Notes: generated by a model from the letters alone, not told the origin. A stretch of 6,482 nt of DNA from JAGMDK01 sp023128695 (GCA_030628805.1 DAOVQG010000269.1:1-6482), one strand, 5' to 3'. Shown: positions 1 through 6,209, counted from the stretch's first letter. Numbers and translations: made by a program.

Positions 1-122
1 ATCGCATCAAACTGACCATCAGAAAGGCGTATGGCTATAAAACCCTCGAAGCCGCCGAAATCGCTCTATATCACGCCCTGGGACGCCTACCCGAGCCGGA
101 ACTCGCCCACGAATTCTGCTGA
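1..122 (+). CDS. Transposase-like protein, C-terminal tail (5' truncated by window)
   Basis: An open frame enters the window and stops at TGA 120-122, giving 39 residues that end in LPEPELAHEFC. The basic patch followed by KAYGYKTLEAAEIALYHALG resembles the extreme C-terminus of DDE transposases of the ISL3/IS204 type, which often finish with a Tyr-Gly, LxxLPEP and H(K/E)F(C/F) pattern. That match is from memory of the family and cannot be tested on so short a piece. The catalytic domain lies outside the window, so activity cannot be judged. No clear terminal inverted repeat of an insertion sequence could be recognised downstream, so the element's right end is unresolved. It could instead be the tail of an unrelated basic protein. 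Confidence 0.45.
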   Translation, partial: RIKLTIRKAYGYKTLEAAEIALYHALGRLPEPELAHEFC

Positions 123-150
123 GGAGGCATTAAAAAAGGGTCTTATGCCT

Positions 151-214
151 CTTCGTGTCCTTCGCGTTCTTCGTGGTTCCATTTCCAACCACGAAGAGCA
201 CGAAGGACACGAAG
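151..214. repeat. Near-perfect 28-bp palindrome built from CTTCGTG-type units
   Basis: Arms 151-178 and 187-214 are complementary at 26 of 28 positions around an 8-nt spacer (179-186). Each arm is itself a tandem of about 9-bp units starting CTTCGTG, CTTCGCG or CTTCGTGG. Palindromes of this CACGAAG/CTTCGTG type are scattered through many planctomycete and related environmental genomes and give rise to spurious small ORFs in several frames, as here. It is treated as an intergenic repeat, not a gene. It could form a strong hairpin in RNA from either strand. Confidence 0.85.
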
Positions 215-217
215 TCG

Positions 218-273
218 CGTAGGATGAGCATTGCCCACCAAGACTCTTTGTGGTGGGCCGTGCCAACCCTACG
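218..273. repeat. Imperfect 23-bp inverted repeat (CGTAGG...CCCACCA type)
   Basis: Arms 218-240 and 251-273 match at 18 of 23 positions. The inner 8 bp (GCCCACCA 233-240 with TGGTGGGC 251-258) pair perfectly around a 10-nt loop. It starts only 3 bp after the preceding palindrome. The core looks like a dispersed intergenic repeat of the GTGGGC...GCCCACCCTACG kind seen in planctomycete-like genomes; this identification is from memory. Confidence 0.7.
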
Positions 274-274
274 T

Positions 275-304
275 TTGATCCATAGATTCCGCACATTGGA
301 TCAA
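275..304. repeat. 8-bp perfect inverted repeat upstream of lipoprotein gene
   Basis: TTGATCCA (275-282) and TGGATCAA (297-304) are perfect inverted copies separated by 14 nt. The right arm overlaps the possible -35 element of the downstream gene, so it could be an operator-like site. It could also be chance or a third repeat of the cluster. Confidence 0.4.
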
Positions 305-324
305 GTTTGGTCGGTCGTTAGAAT
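296..324 (+). promoter_or_regulatory. Possible promoter for the PD40/TPR lipoprotein gene
   Basis: A weak -35-like TTGGAT (296-301) lies 17 nt upstream of TAGAAT (319-324), a five-of-six match to the -10 consensus. Transcription would begin at about 330-332, at or next to the ATG at 331, giving a leaderless or very short-leader mRNA. No Shine-Dalgarno sequence is visible before 331 or 349. Confidence 0.3.
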
Positions 325-330
325 GATTCC

Positions 331-2871
331 ATGCCCGAATACCGATGTATGAAAGATGCGGGCGGCACGTTTTTCCCTCTGCCCGTGACGTGCCATCTCC
401 GCCTGCGCGGGTGTGCTGGGGCCGTCGCGCTGGCGACGGCTTCGTTGCTTTCTTGCCGCGAGGTTGAAACGCCGAAAGGTGAAACGCTTGTCAGGGATAA
501 CACCATGGCGGAGGTCGGCGGCCTGACCATCGACTACCCGCTCGACGAGACGATCTTTCCGCCGGAAATCATTCCCCCGACATTTCGCTGGACCGACACG
601 CACCCCGAGAGCGACTCCTGGCTGATCACCATCACGTTCGCCGACGATCGGGACGCCTTGAGCTTCCGTGTGGAGCGCCCGGAATGGACGCCCGCCGCGG
701 CACAGTGGGAGGCCATTAAGAAGCGGTCGCTGGAGAAACCGGCCCGGGTTGCCGTGCATGGCACCAGGCAGCGCTCGCCGGAAACGGTCTTGTCGGGTGC
801 CGGCCTCGCCTTCCGTACGTCAAAGGACGAAGTCGGGGCCCCCATCTTCTACCGCGAGGTCAACCTGCCCTTCATCGAGGCCGTGAAAGACCCTACCAAC
901 ATCCGCTGGCGGTTCGGGGCGATTTCTTCGCCGCGGCAGCCGCCCATCGTGCTGGAGAAGCTGCCGGTCTGCGGCAATTGCCACTCCTTCTCCGCCAACG
1001 GCGGCATGCTCGGCATGGACGTCGATTATGCCAACGACAAGGGCTCGTATGCTTTCACGCCGGTCAAGGAGGAGATAGTCCTTACCCAGGACGAGATCAT
1101 CACCTGGAGCGATTATCGTCGCGGTGACGGGGAACACACCTTCGGTCTGCTTTCTCAGGTCTCGCCGGACGGCAGGTACGCGGTGAGCACGGCGAAGGAC
1201 CGCTCGGTTTTCGTTCCGAAGCCTAACCTGGCGTTTTCACAGCTCTTCTTTCCGATCAAGGGTATTTTGGTCGTGTATTCCAAGGAGACCGGCACCTTTC
1301 AGTCTTTGCCGGGGGCCGACGATCCACGGTATGTGCAGAGCAATCCGACCTGGAGCCCCGACGGGAAATACATCGTCTTCGCCCGCGGCGAGGTGTACCA
1401 CCTCAAGACCATTCGTGACAAGGGCAGCGTGCTGCTGGCACCCGAAGAGTGCGCGGGATTCCTGGAGGGCGGCCAGATCTTCCAGTTCGACCTGTACAGA
1501 ATCCCTTTTAATGACGGCAGGGGGGGCCAGCCGGAGCCGCTCGCGGGAGCCTCGCACAACGGCCTGAGCAACTACTTCGCGAAGTACTCGCCCGACGGCA
1601 AGTGGATCGTGTTCTGCAAGGCGATGAGTTTCATGCTGCTGCAACCGGACAGCGAGCTATACATCATCCCGGCCACGGGCGGCACGGCCCGGCGGCTGCG
1701 CTGCAACACCGAGCTGATGAACTCATGGCATAGTTGGTCACCCAACGGCCGCTGGCTGGTGTTCTCGTCGAAAGCGAATACGCCCTACACGCAACTCTTT
1801 CTGACCCACATTGACGAACAGGGTCGCAGTAGTCCCCCGGTTCTGCTGGAGCACTTCACGGACCCGGACCGGGCCGCCAACATACCGGAGTTTGTCGCCC
1901 TCGAGCCGGCCGCGCTCAAGACCATTCGCGAGCGGTTTCTGGATGACCTCTCCTATGTCAGAGCCGGCGACGCGTTCCGGCGCGAGGACGACCTTGACGG
2001 CGCGCTCAGGGAGTACCGCAAGGCCCTGGAATTGAATCCCGCCAACGCCATCGCTCATGGCAACCTGGGCGGCGTGCTCCTCACCCAGGGCCTGATTACC
2101 GAAGGTACGAACCACCTGCTGGAGGCGTTGCGCCGCGACCCGAACGAGGCCAGTGCCCACTATAACCTGGGGCTGCTCCGGTTTCGTCAGGGGAAGATTG
2201 ACGAGGCGATCTCTTATCTATCGGCGGCAGTGCGACTCAAGCCCGAGCTATCTGAGGCTCATAGTACACTGGGGTCTCTCCTGTGTGCCAAGGGCATGTT
2301 TCGGGAAGGCGCGACGCACTTCTCCGAGGCCTTACGCCACGACTCGAACAACGCCACGGCGCACTATGGTCTGGGGGAATTGCTGGCTCGGCGGGGAAAC
2401 AACGAAGCGGCCGTTACACATCTGTCGTGGGCGGTGCGGATCGAGCCCGAACATGCTTCCGCACACTACAGCCTCGGCAAGGTCATGTTCGGTCTGGGCA
2501 GGATTGACGAAGCCATCCAACATCTGTCGTTGGCCGTGCGGCACGAACCGAATGACCCGCGGATGCTGCGCGACTTGGCGTGGACCCTGGCCACGGCCCC
2601 CGACCCGAAAATGCGTGACGGCACCAAGGCGGTCGAGTTCGCCAAACGAGCTTGCGAGTTGACGGAGTACCACCAGATCGAGCCGCTCGACGTGCTGGGC
2701 GTGTGCTATGCGGAAGCCGGTCAATTCACCGCGGCGATTCAGTCGGCGGAGCAGGCCCTGCAACTTGCTCTTGCCGCCGGGAACGCACTGGTCGTGGACA
2801 AGATCAAGCAGCGCATCGAACTCTACCAGCAAGGCCGGCCATATCAGCCCCCGACTCCGCCGCGGCCCTGA
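331..2871 (+). CDS. Lipoprotein with CxxCH haem-type motif, PD40 propeller and TPR repeats
   Basis: This predicted envelope protein has 846 residues. An n-region with RLR is followed by a hydrophobic stretch (about 27-40) and lipobox LLSC with Cys42, so export and lipid anchoring are likely. An N-terminal beta-rich segment with FPPEIIPPTFRW (about 70-83) precedes CGNCH at 214-218, a class I c-type haem-binding signature. PD40/TolB-like propeller motifs follow: SPDGRYAV (278), SPDGKYIVF (342), SPDGKWIVF (420) and SPNGRWLVF (470). About six 34-residue TPRs fill roughly 540-744, with one or two degenerate repeats to 830 and a Pro-rich tail. Substrate and partners are unknown; such proteins may be scaffolds or receptors. 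Frame stop TAG at 319-321 leaves ATG331 or ATG349 as starts; 349 would give a more ordinary signal peptide. It converges with the kinase gene. Haem attachment is inferred from the motif only. Confidence 0.9.
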   Translation: MPEYRCMKDAGGTFFPLPVTCHLRLRGCAGAVALATASLLSCREVETPKGETLVRDNTMAEVGGLTIDYPLDETIFPPEIIPPTFRWTDTHPESDSWLITITFADDRDALSFRVERPEWTPAAAQWEAIKKRSLEKPARVAVHGTRQRSPETVLSGAGLAFRTSKDEVGAPIFYREVNLPFIEAVKDPTNIRWRFGAISSPRQPPIVLEKLPVCGNCHSFSANGGMLGMDVDYANDKGSYAFTPVKEEIVLTQDEIITWSDYRRGDGEHTFGLLSQVSPDGRYAVSTAKDRSVFVPKPNLAFSQLFFPIKGILVVYSKETGTFQSLPGADDPRYVQSNPTWSPDGKYIVFARGEVYHLKTIRDKGSVLLAPEECAGFLEGGQIFQFDLYRIPFNDGRGGQPEPLAGASHNGLSNYFAKYSPDGKWIVFCKAMSFMLLQPDSELYIIPATGGTARRLRCNTELMNSWHSWSPNGRWLVFSSKANTPYTQLFLTHIDEQGRSSPPVLLEHFTDPDRAANIPEFVALEPAALKTIRERFLDDLSYVRAGDAFRREDDLDGALREYRKALELNPANAIAHGNLGGVLLTQGLITEGTNHLLEALRRDPNEASAHYNLGLLRFRQGKIDEAISYLSAAVRLKPELSEAHSTLGSLLCAKGMFREGATHFSEALRHDSNNATAHYGLGELLARRGNNEAAVTHLSWAVRIEPEHASAHYSLGKVMFGLGRIDEAIQHLSLAVRHEPNDPRMLRDLAWTLATAPDPKMRDGTKAVEFAKRACELTEYHQIEPLDVLGVCYAEAGQFTAAIQSAEQALQLALAAGNALVVDKIKQRIELYQQGRPYQPPTPPRP

Positions 2872-2896
2872 CAGTCCGCTGCAACAGGCAATGTAG

Positions 2897-2918
2897 CGTC
2901 CGGGCTCTGTCCCGGACG
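2897..2918. terminator. Perfect GC-rich hairpin after the lipoprotein gene
   Basis: CGTCCGGG (2897-2904) pairs perfectly with CCCGGACG (2911-2918) around CTCTGT. It lies 25 nt after the lipoprotein stop codon in a convergent gap, which suits a bidirectional terminator. There is no T-tract on either side, so classical intrinsic termination is uncertain. The hairpin may be a dispersed GC-rich repeat instead. Confidence 0.5.
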
Positions 2919-2941
2919 TCGTTGTGGGACCTACTCGCTGG

Positions 2942-2961
2942 TGCGAGAATCCTTTCTCGCA
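2942..2961. terminator. Hairpin directly after the kinase stop codon
   Basis: TGCGAGAA (2942-2949) and TTCTCGCA (2954-2961) form a perfect 8-bp stem with a 4-nt loop. On the minus strand it begins 2 nt after the kinase TAG. No T-tract follows. The GCGAG at 2943-2947 could instead pair with CTCGC at 2934-2938, so two mutually exclusive stems are possible. Confidence 0.5.
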
Positions 2962-2963
2962 GC

Positions 2964-5165
2964 CTATTCGGCTAGGGACCACGGAACGAGCTCGAATGTG
3001 TTTGGATCGGGCAGCTTGTCCGGGTGGCCGTCCGGTAGGTTCTGGTTGCGTTTGTAGGTGTCGGTCCAATCACGCGTCTCTTCCATCTCCCAGCCGTCTT
3101 TATCAATGACCCACCAGACGGTGTTGCGGTCCCGTCCATCGAGTTGCACGGTGATTGTAACATGGCTCCCCGCCTCGTGCGGTGGATCAGGCTCACAGAG
3201 CGGGCTCCAATTCGCGATATCCGCTGTCTCCACTGGTTCCAGACGCAGATACCAGACGGGGCTCAAGGGGTCGTTACTGGGTTCGGTCGGGAGATAATTA
3301 TCACCGAGTTGGCCGCGTTCCGGGTGCAGAGCGAAAACAACGAGTGCTTTGACCTGGTCTCCTTTGAGCTTGCCGCCATCCCAGTATGGCCGGTGATAGT
3401 CGCCTGCGAATACCAGCAGCCGGGGATCGGACATCCAGTAGCAGAGAGGGATCGTACCATCATGCCACACCTGATAGAGACAATTGCCGCTGAGATCGTA
3501 GATGCGGAGCACTCGTTGTGAATGACGGCCGTTGGTATATGATACGACGATTTCGGGTACCTTCGGGCCGGGCTCCTCCGGGAATACATCGAAGGTCCAA
3601 CAATCATGAGCGCTGAAATGCTCGGCGACACTACCTCGCTCTGCGAGTTCTGGCAGAATGTCCTTTGTTTTGATCCTGCCGGTCCAGATCGGATCGTCGA
3701 GATCGCCGTTGGTATCAACAACGCACAGACCGGTGGGAAAACGAACGTCCGTCGATTGGCACATCCCAAGTAAAGCCAACTTGCCGCCGCCGAGCTGTGT
3801 AGGTCGCTCGATTAAATGTGCAAAGATGAACTTGCCCGGCGGCTCGATAGTCCAAGTTTGGAGAACACCGCCGATGAATGATAGTAGTCGTGCTTCGCGC
3901 TGGTCATCGCTGAGCCAGACCCTGTGCGGTCGTCGATTGAAGGCCCAGATTGACATAAGAGTTCCAGCGATAATGAGTCCAGCGATGGTAAGCGAGACTG
4001 CGTTTGTCGCTAGTACCGGATGCCGCGCTACCCAGTGCAGCGTACGCGTCCACGCCGTCGGCGGGTGCGCCTCGATCGGCTCGCGGTTTAAATAGTGGCG
4101 GATGTCGCGGGCCAGGTCCGCGGCCGACTGATAGCGCTCCTCACGATCCTTCTGGAGCGCCTTCAGCACGATCATCTCCAGGTCGCCGCGCAGTGTCCGG
4201 TTTACACCGCTGGGCCTGACCGGTGCCTCCTCGCATATCACCCGGGCAGCGGCCAGTATCGACGAGCGGGTCACATCGTATGGCAATTGCCCACACAGCA
4301 ACTCGTACAGTACCAACCCCAAGGAATAGACGTCGCTCCGTGTATCCAGGTCCGACGCGTCGGCCGCGCACTGCTCCGGGCTCATGTACTGCAAGGTGCC
4401 GATGAGCTGGCCGGCGTCCGTCTGGATAGTGGTGATGGCTATGTCTGAATCGGTCGCCCGCGCTACGCCGAAGTCAATCACCTTCGGCTCGCCGGTCGGG
4501 TCCACCAGGATGTTGGCGGGCTTCAGATCGCGGTGGATGATTCCCTTCTGGTGCCCGTGATAGACGGCGTCGCAGACCTTGGCGAATAACCGCAACCGGT
4601 CACGAGTGCCGAGCTCCCGTTCCTCGGCGTACTCGATGATCGTCTTCGCATCGGGGATGTACTCCATCGCGAAGTACGGCACCTGCACTTTGCCATCGTC
4701 ATGCATCCCCGCTTCATAGACCTGGGCGACGTTGGGATGCCGCAGGTTGCCGAGAACGTGCGATTCAAGCTGAAAGCGGCGCAGTGCCGAGCGTGAGGCG
4801 ACATGGCGTTTCATTACTTTCAACGCCACGGTCCGCTGGGGCTGCTCCTGGACGGCCTCGTAGACGGCCCCCATCCCGCCCGACGCGATCAGGCTCTTGA
4901 TCTGGTACCGGCCGACCGTCTCGCCGATAAGCGGATCAGGCCCCTCCGGCGGTTCCATAAGTCGAAAACTCGGAGGCGGCTCCGGCGGCCGCATAAAGTC
5001 GTCACTGGCTTGCTTATCATGCTCCAGCAGCGACTCGACCTCGGCCCGTAGCTCCTCGTCATCGCCACAAGCTTCGGCCAGCAGCGCGGCCCGCTCCTGT
5101 GGCGGTCGAGCCACCGCCAGTTCGAAAACTTCCTGGGCACGTTGACAGTCGTAGCTATCAGTCAT
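2964..5165 (-). CDS. Transmembrane Ser/Thr protein kinase with C-terminal sensor-like domain
   Basis: This 733-residue kinase probably works with the upstream sigma factor. Residues 1-60 are a helical leader with ACGDDEELRAEVESLL, common in sigma-linked planctomycete kinases. The Hanks-type domain spans about 87-360: glycine loop ASGGMG (94-99, first Gly replaced by Ala), VALK with Lys116, likely helix-C Glu134, HRDLKPAN (211-218), DFG (231-233), a Thr-rich activation loop (245-257), and SPE (262-264). All catalytic residues are present, so it should be active. One membrane helix (about 386-409) leads to some 320 outside residues with no WD40, TPR or PASTA repeats recognised. DTNGDLDD (484-491) resembles an integrin/FG-GAP calcium loop. 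The start at 5165 is favoured because an in-frame TGA lies three codons upstream; this ATG lies inside a heptamer array. No Shine-Dalgarno sequence is seen. Confidence 0.93.
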   Translation of the reverse strand: MTDSYDCQRAQEVFELAVARPPQERAALLAEACGDDEELRAEVESLLEHDKQASDDFMRPPEPPPSFRLMEPPEGPDPLIGETVGRYQIKSLIASGGMGAVYEAVQEQPQRTVALKVMKRHVASRSALRRFQLESHVLGNLRHPNVAQVYEAGMHDDGKVQVPYFAMEYIPDAKTIIEYAEERELGTRDRLRLFAKVCDAVYHGHQKGIIHRDLKPANILVDPTGEPKVIDFGVARATDSDIAITTIQTDAGQLIGTLQYMSPEQCAADASDLDTRSDVYSLGLVLYELLCGQLPYDVTRSSILAAARVICEEAPVRPSGVNRTLRGDLEMIVLKALQKDREERYQSAADLARDIRHYLNREPIEAHPPTAWTRTLHWVARHPVLATNAVSLTIAGLIIAGTLMSIWAFNRRPHRVWLSDDQREARLLSFIGGVLQTWTIEPPGKFIFAHLIERPTQLGGGKLALLGMCQSTDVRFPTGLCVVDTNGDLDDPIWTGRIKTKDILPELAERGSVAEHFSAHDCWTFDVFPEEPGPKVPEIVVSYTNGRHSQRVLRIYDLSGNCLYQVWHDGTIPLCYWMSDPRLLVFAGDYHRPYWDGGKLKGDQVKALVVFALHPERGQLGDNYLPTEPSNDPLSPVWYLRLEPVETADIANWSPLCEPDPPHEAGSHVTITVQLDGRDRNTVWWVIDKDGWEMEETRDWTDTYKRNQNLPDGHPDKLPDPNTFELVPWSLAE

Positions 5166-5193
5166 CAGCCATCAGCTATCAGCCTTCAGCCAT
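5151..5193. repeat. Kinase-side heptamer array (inverted-repeat arm)
   Basis: Read on the minus strand this is a run of 7-bp units in phase: TGGCTGA, AGGCTGA, TAGCTGA, TGGCTGA, TGACTGA, TAGCTAC (5192 down to 5151). It contains the four-helix-bundle stop codon (5188-5186) and the kinase ATG (5165-5163), and covers kinase codons 1-5. Because the unit is 7 bp and contains TGA and often TAG, it places stop codons in all frames. Confidence 0.85.
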
Positions 5194-5545
5194 TGACTCT
5201 CAGCCTCTTGATGAGCGTGGCCAGCATGCGCTTGACCTCGCTCACCTGCGGCGCGAGCGCATCATGGTCTGCTTTCTTTAGCAGACCGAGTTCGTTGGCG
5301 AGAACGAGGTAGTACTCCAGTTCGCATGCCGAGCCCATCGCGATACGCAAGTGCCGGGAGAAAGCCCTGTCGGAGCCGATGCCGCAGCCCTCGGCGATGT
5401 TCGCCGGTATCGACGTGCTCGCCCGCCGCATCTGGCTGGTAAGCCCGTATCGTTCCTCGGCCGGGAAACCCGCCGTTGCTCTGTAGACAGCCAGCCCCAG
5501 CTTGTGGGCCTTCTCCTAGACTACCAGTTGTCGAAAGTCCTGCAT
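5186..5545 (-). pseudogene. Four-helix-bundle (23S rRNA intervening-sequence protein family) gene with amber codon
   Basis: The frame from ATG 5545 (or TTG 5563) to TGA 5186 gives about 119 codons, the normal length for this family (Pfam S23 ribosomal/IVP; also DGR Avd relatives). It reads MQDFRQLVV, then TAG at 5518-5516, then EKAHKLGLAVYRATAGFPAE. Family members usually have VVW or EVW followed by an acidic or polar residue and KA here, so TAG most likely replaces a TGG Trp codon by one change. Downstream the hallmark LTSQMRRAS, SIPANIAEG and ELEYYL segments are intact. An internal ATG at 5431 could give an 81-residue product, but it would lack helix 1. Function is not well defined in the family; the proteins are small basic oligomeric bundles thought to bind nucleic acid. 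The last codons and stop come from the heptamer array. Confidence 0.8.
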
Positions 5546-5588
5546 GAGTTCTCGTTCTGTCAATCCGCCACCAACCAGCCGCTGCCGA

Positions 5589-5637
5589 TAGCTGATGGCT
5601 GACAGCCAATGGCTGACGGCTGATAGCTGACAGCTAC
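5589..5637. repeat. Sigma-side heptamer array (inverted-repeat arm)
   Basis: Read on the plus strand there are seven in-phase 7-bp units: TAGCTGA, TGGCTGA, CAGCCAA, TGGCTGA, CGGCTGA, TAGCTGA, CAGCTAC. It is the inverted partner of the array at 5151-5193. It also holds local 6-bp stems with 1-nt spacers (5596-5608, 5603-5615, 5624-5636) because some units are in reverse orientation. The sigma-factor stop TAG (5636-5634) is inside the last unit. Confidence 0.85.
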
Positions 5638-6209
5638 TCGCCACTCAACTCCCGATGCAGCCATGCCCGCGCGAAACGCCAATCGTTGTCGATCGTCCGG
5701 GGCGACAGATCAAGTGCGTCGGCGATCTCCTCACGAGTCAATCCGGCGAAGTACCGCAGCATGACCACCTCGGCCTGGCGCGGGTTCGTGTGCTCCAATT
5801 GGCTGAGGGCTTCGTCCACCGCCAGCACCTCGGTCGGAACCTGGTCGAAGATCGCCTGATTGTCGTCGAGCGGAGTGGGCCGTCGACCGCCGCCGCGCTT
5901 CAGTCTGTTTCTCTTCCGTGCGTCATCTATGCGGATTTGTCGCATGGCTTTTGCGGCGGCGGCGAAAAAATGTCGCCGATTGGCCCACTGGACGTTCCCG
6001 TCCCCGACCAGCCGGAAGTACGCCTCGTGAACCAGCGCGGTCGGCTGAAGCGTCCGACCCGGCGAATCGTGGGCCATCTGGATATGGGCCACTCGCCGCA
6101 ACTCGTCATAAATCGCCGCCCAGAGCCGCTCATGCGCAGCAGTCTCCCCCCGCCCCACGGCGGCCAAAAGCTCAGTAACCGGGCTCGGCGGTCGCGATGT
6201 CACCGTCAT
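5634..6209 (-). CDS. ECF-type RNA polymerase sigma factor, kinase-linked group
   Basis: This 191-residue protein should direct RNA polymerase to a set of target promoters. Region 2 spans about 15-100 and includes TLQPTALVHEAYFRLV (53-68), W75, NRRHFFAAAAKAMR (77-90) and the basic stretch RKRNRLKRGGGRR (98-110). Region 4 (about 130-186) contains the helix-turn-helix LTREEIADALDLSPRTIDNDW (157-177) followed by RFARAWLHREL. This pattern fits the Sigma70_ECF/TIGR02999 type abundant in planctomycetes, often encoded next to Ser/Thr kinases. In Vibrio parahaemolyticus a related sigma factor, EcfP, is activated by phosphorylation by its neighbour kinase PknT; a similar link here is inference. No anti-sigma gene is visible. 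Its stop TAG is supplied by the terminus of the inserted unit, and the kinase follows on the same strand after 468 bp. Confidence 0.95.
   Translation of the reverse strand: MTVTSRPPSPVTELLAAVGRGETAAHERLWAAIYDELRRVAHIQMAHDSPGRTLQPTALVHEAYFRLVGDGNVQWANRRHFFAAAAKAMRQIRIDDARKRNRLKRGGGRRPTPLDDNQAIFDQVPTEVLAVDEALSQLEHTNPRQAEVVMLRYFAGLTREEIADALDLSPRTIDNDWRFARAWLHRELSGE

Larger units (their letters stand above)
5151..5637 (-). mobile_element. 487-bp unit with inverted heptamer-array termini carrying a four-helix-bundle gene
   Basis: The unit begins GTAGCTATCAG on the plus strand and ends TGACAGCTAC, so both outer edges read GTAGCT inward. Each terminus is an array of degenerate heptamers, T(A/G)GCTGA or close variants, in opposite orientation. 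Inside lies a complete-length but interrupted gene of the 23S rRNA intervening-sequence protein family. The unit fills the space between sigma and kinase genes that are usually close neighbours. It carries no transposase, so movement would need help in trans or an RNA-based route. Only a 2-bp TC occurs on both flanks (5149-5150 and 5638-5639), too short to count as a target duplication. Calling it mobile is an inference; it could be an old gene with expanding repeats on both sides. Confidence 0.5.

Noticed and set aside
126..149. GGCAT...ATGCC hairpin after the transposase stop as terminator or insertion-sequence end
   Set aside because: The stem is only 5 bp with a long loop and no T-tract; it cannot be told apart from chance.
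31..352. Small frames on both strands across the 151-214 palindrome
   Set aside because: Their low-complexity peptides are translations of the CACGAAG-type palindrome; no start signal or conserved pattern supports them as genes.
2332..3069. Minus-strand 245-codon frame opposite the TPR region
   Set aside because: It is antisense to well-formed TPR repeats and overlaps the end of the kinase gene in another frame; no recognisable protein features.
5262..5609. Alternative 115-codon minus-strand frame over the four-helix-bundle gene
   Set aside because: Its sequence has no family pattern, whereas the overlapping frame reads as an intact four-helix-bundle protein apart from one amber codon.
5589..5637. 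Heptamer array considered as a CRISPR or iteron array
   Set aside because: Units are 7 bp with no spacers, degenerate, of mixed orientation, and there is no cas or replication gene nearby.
5151..5637. Unit considered as part of a diversity-generating retroelement, since Avd is a four-helix-bundle relative
   Set aside because: No reverse transcriptase, template repeat or variable repeat is present in the window.
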